Below, piece by piece: positions 22,274 to 35,292 of a stretch of 64,000 bases of DNA (its first letter is position 1; each line of letters starts with the position of its first letter). The translations under genes were made by a program, and so were the position numbers. Location: assembly GCA_035772405.1 (NCBI GenBank), contig JAYKKM010000439.1:3200501-3264500 (forward strand), read 5' to 3'. This stretch comes from Chrysogorgia sp. JL179-B06 (lineage: Eukaryota; Cnidaria; Anthozoa; Scleralcyonacea; Chrysogorgiidae). The notes under the pieces were generated by a model. The model was given only the letters and a program-made list of their open reading frames with translations. It did not search any database and had not been told where the DNA came from.

Positions 22274-22978
22274 AATCAGCTGATTCAGGAGAATATATAT
22301 CTGCATAACGAAGTACTGAAGCTTCGAAAAGCTTTAGAAAACTCAAAAGTTGACAATGCTGAACTATACTCGAAATTTGGGGAGTTGGCCAGGGACTGGG
22401 CTGAAACAGTTAAAGAGCTAAATAAAATTCACGAAAGTCAGAAGAAAGATTATGAAAAAACAATCGGTTTGTTGAAAAAAACGAATGAGCAGCTATTGCA
22501 AGATAATAATAAAATGAAAAAAGTGATCGAAGATCTGCAAAAGATGCAATTCGAGTTTGAAAAACAGAAACGAAAGTTAAAATTGGGTCAAATTGGATTT
22601 CAGCTTGACACGTTAGTTTCTGAATATGTTTTCCCAGGCGATGATAGAGCAAGTAAAAGGGCCCGTTATGGAACCAAATTAATATCACTGAAAGGAAAAC
22701 TTGCCAAGATGCAAGATGAGAGCATGAAGGAAAACGCGACAAGAAGATTAGCTGATCTTGACGAAGAAATGTTCAAAGATTGGTTTTTAGGAATGGTGGA
22801 TGACATGAAGAGTTCTCGAGCTGTCGCAGCTCATCCTGATCTTGGTACATATGAAGAAATGCAAGAAATTATCAACGATGAACACAAAGATGATGATGAC
22901 ATGCGCAATGACTCCCTTGTTGTCTTGGAACGTCTCAACAAAATGTACAAACTTCTAAATCGTAAATTTGGAAAGTGA
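22274..22978 (+). CDS. Coiled-coil protein, terminal exon (unit B)
   Basis: Acceptor ttttttcag, then 234 codons and a TGA at 22976-22978. Residues about 1-105 form a long charged coiled coil (NQLIQENIYLHNEVLKLRKA onward, rich in Glu, Lys and Leu at heptad spacing). Residues about 106-234 look like a compact helical domain (GQIGFQLDTLVSEYVF, a basic KRARYGTK patch, then FKDWFLGMVDDM), with an acidic DEHKDDDD run and a basic C-terminus LNRKFGK. There is no signal peptide or membrane segment, so it is probably intracellular. The protein family is not recognised. The open frame in B and C, with only a one-base loss in A, suggests selection or very recent duplication. Confidence 0.75.
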   Translation, partial: NQLIQENIYLHNEVLKLRKALENSKVDNAELYSKFGELARDWAETVKELNKIHESQKKDYEKTIGLLKKTNEQLLQDNNKMKKVIEDLQKMQFEFEKQKRKLKLGQIGFQLDTLVSEYVFPGDDRASKRARYGTKLISLKGKLAKMQDESMKENATRRLADLDEEMFKDWFLGMVDDMKSSRAVAAHPDLGTYEEMQEIINDEHKDDDDMRNDSLVVLERLNKMYKLLNRKFGK

Positions 22979-23467
22979 ATTTAATATTAAGCGCTGAATC
23001 ACGCTGAACTAAGTTAAACATACTAGTTAGTTATCCTATTTGTTTTCAATTTTTTTATATATAGTCGCGTCGTTCTCGTCGTAAATGAGCTCATAGCCAA
23101 CTCGGCGCTTCACGAGGTTGAGGTATATAACCGACTTATACCACGATTTAATGAATGTGGGAGATTATGGTGATGTTGGCATGCGCATTCGTTCAGTATT
23201 GGTTATGCAGCAAATGTCTCTCCCTCTCGTATGCGTGCTACCGGTGTGCTCTATACTCGAGATGGTTAAGGCAGGGATCCCATCAATTTGAAAATTATAT
23301 CAATTCAAGCTAGGGTTATATTTCAGATATAACTCTTAAATTAATAATTCAAGGTTATTATATAATATACTCGGTTTTTTTATAATTGCACGGTTTTGCT
23401 GGGAATTAATGGTTATAAATCCCTACGAAGAACAAAAGAAACCGACTCAATCGTGGTATAATTGGTG

Positions 23468-23808
23468 TAATACCATGGTTGTCTCAATTTCTTTTGTCTT
23501 TTCAGGTTGAATTAATAACTAAATTACCTCATTTGGATTAATTTATACAATCTATAGGTCGTATTAGAACTAATACAACCTTGAATGACGTCATGAGAGG
23601 TAGTATTAGCTTCTTCTCGCCTGGCATGCAAATTTGATATATAACATGAAATTTCGACAACCATGGTATTACAAAGTAATATCATGGTAATGAGGTGTAT
23701 TAGCTGTTAAACCGCCCGCTTGATTCGGGTCATTAAGTAAAATTTTACTTAATGACCCTCATCGAGCGGGCGGTTTAACAGCTAATACACCTCACTACCA
23801 TGATATTA
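23468..23808. mobile_element. Compound fold-back element (unit B)
   Basis: Same as 4385-4726 but with a perfectly matched GGTTTAAC arm where A has one extra T, so this palindrome is the better preserved. It is absent from unit C. Confidence 0.8.
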
Positions 23809-24068
23809 CTTATAAATATAATTTTAAATTGTTATCAAATTAAATATACATGATAGACTCGTACTAAGTAAATGCACACTAATGTCAACTATAGTTATCG
23901 AATTGAAATCTTGTAATTAAAGAAGAACTTAGCGAGTCTATAAAAGCCCATCAAATAACTCTTTATATAGGCACAACATTTCAGTCGAACATTTAAATAT
24001 AGCTAGAACGTTTCCTTGTATATCACAACATCATCAAAGCAGATTAACATAGTAACATGGTAAGTTCC

Positions 24069-24256
<188 letters not shown>

Positions 24257-24474
24257 TAGTAAAGTGGTAGAGTGCTGCGTAGACAGTGTTTTGAATATAT
24301 AGCAAAGTGAAAAGGTGGTAAACTGCCAAGAATTGCGATCGTCTTTGACAACCGCTTGTGGACAGCACCTGCGATCAGAACATCCAGATCAGTAGCGTGT
24401 GCATGGAGCCAGAGTCCTCAAACTGCCACAATCGCTAAACATTATCGCTAAAGGACACCCACACAGTAAAATCG

Positions 24475-24957
24475 TGATTCTTATTTTAAGAAAAAAAATT
24501 CTTGTTTTAAGCAAGATATTGCTTTAAAACAAGTATAATCATTCTTGTCCATATAGTGAGAATATTATTCTTATCAAGAATGCCATTCTTGCCAAGAATA
24601 TTATTCTTGTCAAGAACATTATTCTTGACAAGAACATATGTGCTTTAAATAAGCAATATATTTCTTATCCGATTCTTATTTTAAGGAAAACAATTCTTGT
24701 TTTGAGCAAAAAATGGCTTAAAACTAGTAAAATTATTCTTGTCCATATAGTAAGAATATTATTCTTAGCAAGAATATAATTCTTACCCGATTCTTGTTTT
24801 AAGAAAATAATTCTAATTTTAAGAAAATATTTGCCTAAATTGAGCAATTTTATTCTTGCCTGCATATTAAGTAATAATATAATTATTGGCAAGAATCTTT
24901 CAAGAATATTTGTGCTCAAAACAAGTAATATCCTAAGCAAACTGAATTTGTCTAGTC
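24475..24957. repeat. Palindromic TTCTTG/CAAGAA array (unit B)
   Basis: Counterpart of 5398-5880 with one extra T (TTGCTTTAAAAC). Unit and palindrome order are unchanged. Confidence 0.85.
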
Positions 24958-26559
24958 TAGCATTTGATTCTTACTTTTATATAAACTGCAAGAATCGCAA
25001 CCACAAACAATTAACATCTTAGAACATGTATATAAATATACAAACATTTATTTAAATAAATAAAATTCAAGATTATAGTCCTACATGAAAATATTTCGAA
25101 CAAATTAAATGCTATAACCATGCATGCCAAGTATAACTGTACGCAAAAGTACAGGTCCCCTTATATATACTGTAAATATTTAAAACTATTATTAAAACTA
25201 TAAATATTAATGCAGGATTAGTGAAAATGTATAGCAGTCTGCCCGTGTACCTGAGCTGGTTCGCCTCCATATAAACACCACCTAAGGTATAATTAGATAT
25301 AGGTCTTTTGGGCTCGATTTCCATATAAATATCCCCAAATTTAAAACATAGTGGCTAACCCAAACCTTACCCTAATCCTAACCCTAACCCTCCACCTAAT
25401 ATATACTAACCCTAACTCTTACGATAATGTTTTATTTTAGAAATAACAGCTGATTTTAATTTCGACTTTTACTACCGATAGTCTATGTGACGTCATTTCG
25501 GGATTTTATATGGAAATTCAACCGTCTTTTGGATAAAGATGGCAGACATCACAGGAACGAGGCTTATGGGTCAAAATTACTTGTTTTGTCTCAGTCCAAA
25601 CAACAAATGAATATATGTATAGCAAATTTCAATTGTTCACCCTGAGTTTATTTTTGACCCACAAGCCTTGTTTCAGCTGCAATCTTTACGAAAAAGGTTT
25701 ATAAATAATGTTAAGGTTATGATGTTGCTGTAATGTGTTAATGCAATAAATTTTCCTTCTCTACAGTAATAATAAAAATAATCATATATCAATGTACATT
25801 AGCTTCTCTCAGCTTTGTAAGTTGTAATTTTGTCATCTTCCTTCCAGTTCCAACCATATTGTTATTTCCCGTGAATTCCACTGTCCTTTGGATAATGTTA
25901 TCCTGATCAAGACATATACCTGTATGGTACTATCAGCTAAAAACAAAAGATGCACAATAAGAATAAATAAAATTAATAAGAATAATTAGGGAGTAAAGAT
26001 GTAAATTAGGTTGCCCTGAAGTTGTTTGCAGTTCCCAGTGCCATCTGCTAACATTCAGATGGTTGCAAAATGATCCTGACACTCAGTCACGGCAACCTGA
26101 ACCAGAAATTCTGGATGTTTAAAATTTAATTATGCATTGCATGGCAGTATACAGTATATGTAATAGCTATAACAGAATGCCATTTCATTCAAATCCAAAC
26201 ATAACAGAAGCTTTTATTAAACAACACGATAACAACCTTTTTATATAAAAAACCTTATACCGGTACTTTATTATACAATATATGTATAAAATATATGTAG
26301 AAGAGTATTTTACCAGGAACTATTAAGGAACCGGTCTCACCAGTTGAAATACACCAGCCATGCAACTTTTAAAACAATAACATGCATTTCCTTATTTCAT
26401 ATTGGATCTGCCCTACAGTACAATATGCATGTTTGGATGGGCAAGTTTAATGCTAAATATTGACTTTAATAATATATATTTAACTGCTCTTGAAGTTTTG
26501 TTCGGTTGAGTCTGTGGCATGTTGTTCGAACTGCAGATACACTGTATCTTACTTAATAT
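24958..26559. other. Noncoding stretch
   Basis: Counterpart of 5881-7480, including the short CCTAA-type run near 25365-25425. No gene seen. Confidence 0.5.
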
Positions 26560-26832
26560 CTGGAGTTGGTTGTTCAAAGCCTGGATAGCTTATCCAATGG
26601 TTAAATCCTATCCAGTGAATATATATTTCTATCCACTGAATGACCATCTAAGAAAAATAGCAGGTAAATATCACCAGCCATGTTTTCAACAACATATTCA
26701 ACTAATGGTGGTATTCACTCACTATTTTACTGAGATGGCCATTCACTTCAGTGGATAGAAAATATATTCACTGGATAAGCTATATACATGTATATAGCTT
26801 ATATATATAAGGATTTGAACAACCAACCCCAG
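26560..26832. mobile_element. MITE with long inverted ends (unit B)
   Basis: Counterpart of 7481-7753 with the same paired ends (TGGAGTTGGTTGTTCAAA and complement). Confidence 0.8.
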
Positions 26833-27118
26833 GACTTACAGGTATCTACAAGCAAATATCACTCATGTTAATGAACTAGTTCTGGAATCCAGAGGATATA
26901 AGTACAGTATATATTTCCTGATAATTTCCAGTAAACATGTAAACATATAACAAAATATATATTTAATATTTTAATATATAAAACATAAAACAAAAAGTAC
27001 AGTGTAATGCAATAGGGTATACATGTACATGTATACGAGACTGCTTTTACACTGCATTAAATTTCCGTGTTTGGATACTTTTATCCAAACACAAGTATAA
27101 TTAATATATTTCACTGTC

Positions 27119-27350
27119 ATAGACGATACATGGGCAATCGTCAAGCTCAATTAAGTATCGTCAAGTACATACTGTATATCAATCAAACCAGTACATCGAC
27201 ATTGTAACTCTCGCTCTCCATCTGAGTCTCAGCAGCTAAATGGTTAGAGCGTCTCACCGGCAATCAGAGGTTACAGGTTCAATCCCTGTCCGGGACTCAG
27301 AAACATTTTTCTGAGGATTTGAGCTTGATGATTGCCCATGTATTGTCTAT
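27119..27350. mobile_element. Inverted-repeat element with tRNA-like core (unit B)
   Basis: Counterpart of 8039-8269, one T longer. The tRNA-like core at 27224-27298 is unchanged, including C at position 33. Confidence 0.7.
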
Positions 27351-27581
27351 CTACTCCAAGATCCCACATTCACAACATCAATATATATATAAATATACAA
27401 CATATTTCACTTTGTGACGAAGCACCTTTGCTCGAAATGTTAGACCTCCCATACACAATTTCGGCAGTATACCAACTTTTAAGAGTCGTAAAATGAATCG
27501 TAAAATGAATATCAGAGCCCAGCTCAAAATTCGAATGTGGAGAGCCATCTCATAACAAACATAATATATTATATATATATA

Positions 27582-27637
<56 letters not shown>

Positions 27638-28098
27638 ATTCATATGGATTTGTGGTGAAGGAAAATTTCGAGTGTTGGAATATATACATTGTAATACCAA
27701 ACCGGGACCAGTTTCGAAAAATGCAACTTCAAGGCCTTCCGGCTGGGAATTGAACCCGCAACCCTACGATGCTAGTGCAGTGCTCTGACCACTGAGCTAC
27801 AGAAGGCGTTGCCGAGAACCTAGTCACGAGTTCTGTATATATAGTGGTGGTAATGCCGGGATAAGATTCTGGGTATATTATAGGTAATATTTGGCATTTC
27901 ACTCGATTAAACTACATGTTCATATGGATTAGTGGTGAAGGAAAATTTCGAGTGTTGGAATATATACAATGTAAGACCAAACCGGGACCAGTTGCGAAAA
28001 ATGCAACTTCAAGGCCTTCCGGCTGGAATTGAACCCGCAACCCTGCAATGCTAGTGCAGTACTAGTGCAGTGAAATGCCAAATATTACCTATAATATA
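27638..28098 (-). mobile_element. Two tRNA-derived SINE-like copies (unit B)
   Basis: A full copy with tRNA-like head at 27734-27807, then the truncated copy framed by perfect 29-bp inverted ends (27874-27902 and 28070-28098). Same arrangement as unit A, so it predates the duplication. Confidence 0.7.
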
Positions 28099-28139
28099 TA
28101 TTTAAATATATATATATATATACTTTATAAAGCAGATGT

Positions 28140-29270
28140 TAAATTAACAATATCCAAAACGGCACGACTTCTAAACGGCACGGTAAAATGAAAACCGAAG
28201 CCTTAGCCTTATTTTCTTACTAAGGAGCAACAAGCAAGTATATAATTTTCAAGTTAGGACTTGTTTACAGGAGCCAGCTAGGCTATAGTCCTTATCATCA
28301 ATGTGATACGTGTATCTTTATGATTTTTGCCTGGTTGGATGCGATGAAATTTCCCATCGCCTATTTACATGGTTGCAAGCAAAATTTGAATATGAATTAC
28401 TGGAGGTAATTAAACACTGCCCTATACAGTATAACTTCTTAGTATAGACGTTGTTCACGTTATGAACCGGTATACGATTCGATGTAAAATGTTACAAAAG
28501 GCCAGTTTCTTTAAAACGATATCGGGTCGAACATTTCTCGAAACGAAATTAGTTAACTCGAGCGATTTGAAGACTACTTCTATAAACGGCACGGGGAAAT
28601 GAAAACCGAAGCCTTAGCGGTGTCATGTGAATACAAAAACATGCATGGTCTAACACTTTCATATACTTACGTTGTTTTCTTACTAAGTCTACTAAGGGAC
28701 AACAAGCAAGTATAGTTTTCAAGTTAGGACTTACTTAGTACAGGAACCAACTATATCGTCTATAGCCCTTTGTCATCGATGTTTAGTGAATGTGTACATC
28801 TTTATTATTTTTAAAGATGTGTACATCTTTATTATTTTTAAAACCTTATTGAAACTATTGAAACCTTATATATAAGGATATAGCGCTCCATAAAGACAGC
28901 CTGCAATTGATAAGAAATTCAATTTAGGTTAGTTATAGCCGACGTTTCCATTTATAATCGCTCAAAATGTTTATTCACTATACACAGATGGAAACGAGAA
29001 CAAAGATGGCTTCTTCACATTATACGTTCTCGCGTGTTTTTGCTTTAGATTTCAGTTTCAGTTCGGACTGAGATTTCTCATGTAGTTTTAGCGCGACTGC
29101 TGGCTGGCAGAAATTCTCAAATAAGAATTAAAGAGATTCACAAATCTGTTCTTCTTCGAATCTTCATGCTGAATCATGATTGGTAGAAGAAAGAGAGGAA
29201 TCGAAAACTATCCAAGCAGTCTCAAACAGACGTTCCTATAAAACAACTTCTTATACATAAGGATAAGCAG
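28140..29270. repeat. Left direct repeat flanking gypsy debris (unit B)
   Basis: Counterpart of 9070-10205, with small indels (for example near 28400 and 29170). Its partner is at 37798-38905. Confidence 0.6.
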
Positions 29271-29390
29271 AATAAACTTGAAAATGCAGAAACAGAGAAA
29301 CTTCTCACCAGTCCATTGAATAAAATTATTTAATACGTTTCGGACAACAACACTGGGTCGTGCATCTAGTTAGTAGGAAGTATCCGTATA

Positions 29391-31265
29391 GAGAAAACGG
29401 CGTTCTGCATCCCTAGAGGAAAGTTCGAATTCAAAGTCATGTCCTTTGGACTAGGTACTTTTGGTCTGTCAATAGAACAGATCTTGGCCTATATTAACGA
29501 CATTGTCAATATGATAGACCTTTGACTACCAGCAAGCATGCACCGTTACAGTGGTCGCCGAATTGTCAAAGTACAATTGATCTCCTTAAGCTGCACCTCC
29601 AATTTCAGCCGGTCCGAGAATATTTCCGCAGGATGGAACCATCCTTTTGTCATCGAGTGCGATACAAGCCACTCTGCAGTGGGAGGTGTACTCTTTCAGC
29701 CCGGCAATCACGAGGTCACCCATGTAGTTGCATACTTCTCGAAAGCCTTATCGCCCAGTCAGAGGAAGTACGTAGTCAACAACAGAGAAGAAATGTTTTT
29801 CGTTGATACAAGCGACAAGAAAGTGGGCAGTCTACCTGCATGCGAACAAACCCATTCACGTTCTACACCCGGCACCACAACCTTTTAGTTTGGTTACGCA
29901 AGCAGAACGACCCCCGTGGCAAATTTGCACGCTGGACGGTGGAGATAGAGCAGTTCGAATATTCAATAATGCACAAGCCTGGAAACAGAAACGACAACAC
30001 CGACTGCCTGAGCAGAAACCCGAAATATCAGGAAATAAGAGACTGCGCAGAATTAGAAAACGAAAGTGACCCATTCGAAGAGCATGTACTTGTTACCACA
30101 GATAACAGCTTTAATTCACACGATCGATATCGCCACCTTACCCAAGACCGACGAACGTTTTCGAAGTATACTATAGAAGCTGTGCTCACGAAGGACCAGA
30201 CAGCTGATACGGTAGTGAAGGCATTTTGGAAAGGTTGGATCACAATGCATGCCCAACGACCTTGTTGTCAGACCAACGCAAGTTCTGTGAAAGAACAACC
30301 TTGAAAGTCATTCTGTGCGACAAATTTGGCATTGCGAAGAAACGTTCATCAAGTTACCATCCAGCCGATAGCGGGTTCTCTGAGTGCTCAATTCGGTCCA
30401 TGAAGCAGATTCGGACAGCTCTTCTCGCTGACCGCGGCCTTCCACAGAAATCGTGAGCTATAACTACTATCTGAAGTTCTACTTGGTCTTCGCGTCGCTG
30501 AAAACGAATGTAGAAAATGCTCACCGTTTAGCATGGTCCACGGTAGGGATCCACTCCTACCACACGATGTAATGTGAACAACCATAGCGAGAACGTGATG
30601 AGCCAGTTACAGTCAAAGCATATGGAGAAGAAGTACGTCAGAGATTGACCGATGTATTCCAAAAGGTGGCACCTGGCGAACCAATTGTCCATTACCAGAA
30701 AACAAATGAAGATTCAACACGACAAGCTATGCACGTTTCCGAGCTAATTATATCTGGTCAGATAGTATGGATCAAACGGAAATGGACGAAATGGGGACAG
30801 TCGAAATCACTGTCCACTCCGGCGTTGGCTCGGACCTTGGATACTTAACAAACACATGGCAAACGGTGTAAACTTCGAGATAAGGAATCCAACAACGGGA
30901 GAGCTACAAATAATCCACCACGATAAAATTCGGGAAACTAAGCCGCCTGCAGTTTGGAAGACAGCACAGCTCTGCTGCAGCAAGAGGTCTGGGAGTTTGA
31001 ATCACCAACAATAAGGAGAAAACGAGGGAAAAAAGACGGCTTGCCAGCACGTGTAGGCAATGCATGGAACACTACTATGTAGTCACCACTACAGTAGGAG
31101 ACGATGAAGGTGAACGAAATGACATCAGAGATGAACAACTGCCAGACTTCCCGCAAAATGAATATATCGGGGATCCGTAGAAGACGAGCCAGCCTTACAT
31201 AGAATTGACAGAGACAATGATGAATTACCTGCACCCCCTGGAAATATTCGACCACATGAACTTGA
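29391..31265 (+). pseudogene. Ty3/gypsy pol remnant (unit B)
   Basis: Same RT, RNase H and integrase fragments as unit A. Here the frame after CLSRNP stays open about 43 codons further (to 30304), because two bases missing in A are present near 30173. It thus reaches KDQTADTVVKAFWKGW of the integrase core before shifting. Other lesions are shared, so the element was dead before duplication. Confidence 0.85.
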
Positions 31266-31387
31266 AAGACCAGACTAGTTGTTACCACAAATGTCTATGA
31301 GCTGGGAGACACAGGTTCAAATCCTGCTTCGGACTTATGGGCATCATAGGAATAGGCATTATAGGAATGTTATATTGTAAATAGTTA

Positions 31388-31453
31388 ACAATTATTCACC
31401 GAAGTGGAAGTGAATAGTGACACTATTCACTGACACTGAGGTGAATAATTGTT
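31388..31453. repeat. Hairpin remnant with deleted centre (unit B)
   Basis: Outer arms (AACAATTATTCACC ... GGTGAATAATTGTT) remain, but about 43 bp of inner arms and apex found in unit A (12319-12426) are missing, leaving GAATAGTGACACTATTC. Confidence 0.8.
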
Positions 31454-31635
31454 TTAGCATATACCAAAACAAATTTATAAAAATTAAGTAAATTTCGGTT
31501 AGTTTCATTATAATTTAGCCATGAATTGTTGCGAAACGCAAGGCAAAACTAAATTCTCCCAACGTGGCTTTTCCATATATGGAGTTGTTTACCAGTTTTG
31601 ACAAGCGACAGCTTCCGGTCGTTTTATCAAATTAA

Positions 31636-32954
31636 ACACGGAGCGAGCGCATAAGTAGAGGCTGAGTAGCTCAGCCAAACACATCTGATTGGTCCGCACG
31701 ACTAATTTTACTTCCGGTGCATACTTTGACTGAAGAGTGAAGGCTTGTTTACTTGTTTTAATATTAAAAAATTGGACTTTCCCCTTGTTTAAACGACGAG
31801 TTTGTCATTTTTCAAGTGTAATACATCATTACTATTTCAATAAGTCGAAAAATTACTCTTTCAATAAACTAAGGTAAGCGGAAAATTCGGGAAAACACAC
31901 AGGAAAACACAATACAAAAACATCCTGACAACAAAAACATCCCGTAATATACCGTATAGGCTATAGCTTTCGAACTCTATGGACACAGACAATGTATGAG
32001 AATATAGTGGTCTTTTGTGTTATATTTTCTAAAATATCATTTTGAAAATGGAAACATGTTTTAGACGAATGTACATACAAGTGTACATATACGTGCGGAA
32101 AAATGTCAATTACACCAGAAGCAAAAAACAGTTTTATAGTGACGAAAGATTTCGGAAACAAACTTTACTTAGATGAATAACCATAGACAACAAACAAGAC
32201 TGTCGGGTAAGTTAAAAACAAGTAGTAAAAGACATCGTTATTACTTTACCATGCAACGAAATGCAGGCAGAAAAGTCGATCATGAATATTCAACCAGTTG
32301 GGGAATTAGACATGATGAAGGACACCAGTTATTTTTAGTTTTATTGGTAATATTTTCATCAAGAATCGGGTAGCCCTTGCCAGTTTAGGTATAAATTATT
32401 GAAGAAACTTAACGAACAATAATTGTGTAGAAATCATAGGCCAAAAAACTAGGTCTAGACAGTGCAAATATATGTTTAGCGTCTCACCGTTATTGTTGTT
32501 GAATGCAGATGATATCCTTCGCTTTTTTATTCATATATCCACACTTGTAGTTGTAAGACAGTTCTAACACCAATAATGTTCGGATAATGAATATCTCCAT
32601 TAATGTCTAAACATTACTTCCTAATGACGACTTGACGAGACAAACAGCTTGTGAAAATACTAAAATATGGAACCCGCTGTCTGGTGAAAGCCAGACAACT
32701 GCTGCTAAAAAGTTCTAAATTTAAATTGCATTGACTTGCAAAAAGGCTTTATATGTTTTGGTAATATATAATAAAGACACTAGTGCTTTTTTTAATTCAT
32801 ATATGGGTAATTGAGGGTAAAAAATTTCTGAATGAAGGAGGATAATCTATGCACTTCACTCACTCACTCATTGTCGACTTGACAGTTGCCATTTAATTTC
32901 AATTTTCGTGCGTAGACGGGGGGGAGATCTCCCTTTTATGCGCTCGCTCTGTGT
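31636..32954. mobile_element. TTAA-target non-autonomous DNA transposon, 1319 bp (unit B only)
   Basis: The left end ACACGGAGCGAGCGCATAA matches the complement of the right end, ACACAGAGCGAGCGCATAA, with one mismatch in 19. Both sides are flanked by TTAA (31632-31635 and 32955-32958). Unit A has one TTAA at the unoccupied site (12605-12608). A TTAA target is typical of piggyBac and Kolobok superfamilies; the ends do not match the usual piggyBac CCC start. Only short frames are present, so movement would need a transposase supplied elsewhere. Confidence 0.9.
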
Positions 32955-33784
32955 TTAAGTAAGGCAAAAGACCATTGGATTTTAGTTCAAAGGAAATATT
33001 TTAATACTGTACATGGGAAAACTTGAGGACGAAGGATATCTAATGAATTCTGGGTGAGTAAACGACAGTTGCTCTTTTCAAAATATGAGTTCTATAAGCG
33101 TTTTTATTTCGGTCAGTGCAGTGACAAATTTTCATGTGTTTAGTCATTGAATTTCCTTTAGTTTATAAAGATTTTCTGTGGGTATTTACTTTTATAAAAT
33201 CGATAGTATGTTTCCCAGGTCATTTGTTTAGGATTCGGTTCATTACTCGCCAGTTTCTTGAGCTGTGTATAAATGTGTATCGTGTAATCTTTACGGCCGA
33301 AACCGTACTAATGGCTATGCTTTAAGTTTTGCTTGGTTTTTGTTGTAACTGAAATGATTTTTAATGTTTGTAAATGTTATTAAATCCTATATAAAAGGTA
33401 ATTCAAATTGTCTCATAAACTATATAAAGGCGAATATCGATATATGAACTATACGGAGTACACTTTTCTTTCAAAATATTTGAACGAAAACTTTGTTTTT
33501 GGAGCACATCATTCGTTGTTCTGCTGGTTTTAAGAGGGGAACTCCAGTCCAAAAACAAGTTGTGTTCATATGAAACATATTACCTCAATTAGCTTAACCC
33601 TGAAATATTAAAGCGTAGTTCTTTATAGTTAACGAGAAATAGTGAGTCAACGTAGGAGAAATCGTCAAGTTTTCGACGCCATGTTGTCTTTTACGAGCAG
33701 ACGCGGATTGTCAGCGGTTTTCATATTTTGACGTCACTGCGTGCTTTTTCCTTCGACGGCATTGTTGTTTTGTAGGCGATCACA

Positions 33785-34020
33785 ATGAGTTTCGTTGTTT
33801 AGCGTTCATCTGACGACGATTATTCTAGTTTAAGTTCTTCTAGTTCCTCAGGTGAGAACCTAGACGAATTTATTGAACATAATTTACAAGCAGAATTAGT
33901 TCAGGGTTATCAATTTCAACCGAGACGAGAATTTCTTACGGCAGTGAATCAAGTGAGTTCTGCAGTTCTAGTACATGACTCTCGAGGCTCGAATAGAAGA
34001 ACCAGACGAAGATATATGTA
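33785..34020 (+). pseudogene. Exon-like coding segment in left arm of fold-back element
   Basis: The frame after the ATG at 33785 stops at codon 6. The downstream frame reads Ser-rich acidic sequence (DDDYSSLSSSSSSGENLDEF) and then GYQFQPRRE. The right arm carries the same segment inverted, where it runs to a consensus donor. The acidic/Ser N-terminus followed by a YxFxP motif resembles first exons of some invertebrate P2X7-tail-like or transposon-associated proteins. That similarity is from memory and tentative. Confidence 0.4.
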
Positions 34021-34444
34021 GCTTTTACTCGAAAAATTATTATTCTAGTTTCTAGGCGAGAACCTAGACGAATTTATTGAATATAATTTACAAGAAGAAG
34101 TAGTTCAGCGTTATCCATTTCAATTCAGACGAGTTCAGATTCAGTTCAGTGAGTCTTCTCGAATGGAATAATCAGACGAAGATGTAGCTCTTGCTCAACA
34201 AATTGTTACGGCGAGTTCTATTTAGTTTTATTCACGTCTGTAAATACTTAATAATGCGTATTAAATCGTAATTCGTATTTATCTCTGTACCATGAGTGAA
34301 ACGTTTCTCCCTCTGACTGACTTCGCTCAAAATATTAAACCTTGTGGTAGTGCAGCACACTACTTCATTATCACTATTTTTATTTATTTGCCATCCTTGA
34401 TTGATGTCACTGAATTACATCTTGTTTTGATTATCTGGTTATTA

Positions 34445-35154
34445 TGCACCAGTCAATTGAAAGGGACATGGCGGGGATTCTAACATTTGTGGAGTGTTAC
34501 ATTTTTACTTTTTCCCCGCCCCCCGGGGAAAGTTGGCTGTTACAATCCCCACCCAAATGCATGGCCCTGGTGACTTACCAGATTTTGGTGAGCTGGTTTC
34601 CATAATAATCATCGAAAAAGTGACAGCAACCCTACGCTATCTATGTAGTTTACGCGTTCTACGCAATCTACGCATTCCAGGGCGCTTATATATAAGCGCC
34701 CTGACGCATTCTATGCAGTCTACGCGATCTACGCAATCTACACAATATACACAATCTATCCATATTGAGGACATAGCGATATGTTCAGGTGATAGATTGT
34801 ATATAGATAGATGCAGGCACCCACATTGAGGTGATAGATACATAGATAGACACACCCACATAGATGACTGCTTCTTCTAGTGCTATTATTGGGTCCAATC
34901 CAATGTCAAATCGCTTATAAGCAGCCATGTTGGGACAAGCGAGCGAGCGCGATTCTCAATACTCGGACCCAATCCCGCTCTGTCATGTTGCATTACATTC
35001 CCCGCGAAAAATCCCCGCAAATTTAGCAGATCGTTACTGTCCCCGTCCCCCTGGGAAAATGCAGCGTTACAAGAACGTTTTGCCACGGCCATGTCCCCGT
35101 TACAATACACCCCCGCTATGTGTCGGGGGGGCGTGGTTTCAATTGACTGGTGCA
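34445..35154. mobile_element. Nested element with TGCACCAGTCAATTGAAA ends
   Basis: An 18-bp terminal inverted repeat (TGCACCAGTCAATTGAAA and complement at 35137-35154) is flanked by TTA on both sides (34442-34444, 35155-35157). A 3-bp TTA duplication fits PIF/Harbinger-type insertion. Inside are C/G-rich subterminal runs, a perfect 26-bp palindrome (34678-34703, half-site CAGGGCGCTTATA), and about six copies of an 11-bp CTACGCAATCT-like repeat (34650-34760). No transposase. Confidence 0.7.
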
Positions 35155-35292
35155 TTAGTGCTATACCCTGTACATTTGGCATTAATTACAGAGTTCTGTC
35201 CTTGTTTGGTCAGAACACGATTAAAATCATTTATCATAGTTTTAATGACGTGATGGTATAACGTTTGTTCCTTGATTTATTTTGCCACCCAG

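Noticed and set aside
34494..35253. Overlapping 70-110-codon frames in the core of the fold-back element
   Set aside because: They cross the minisatellite, the palindrome and subterminal G/C runs of a nested element, with no protein-like signal.
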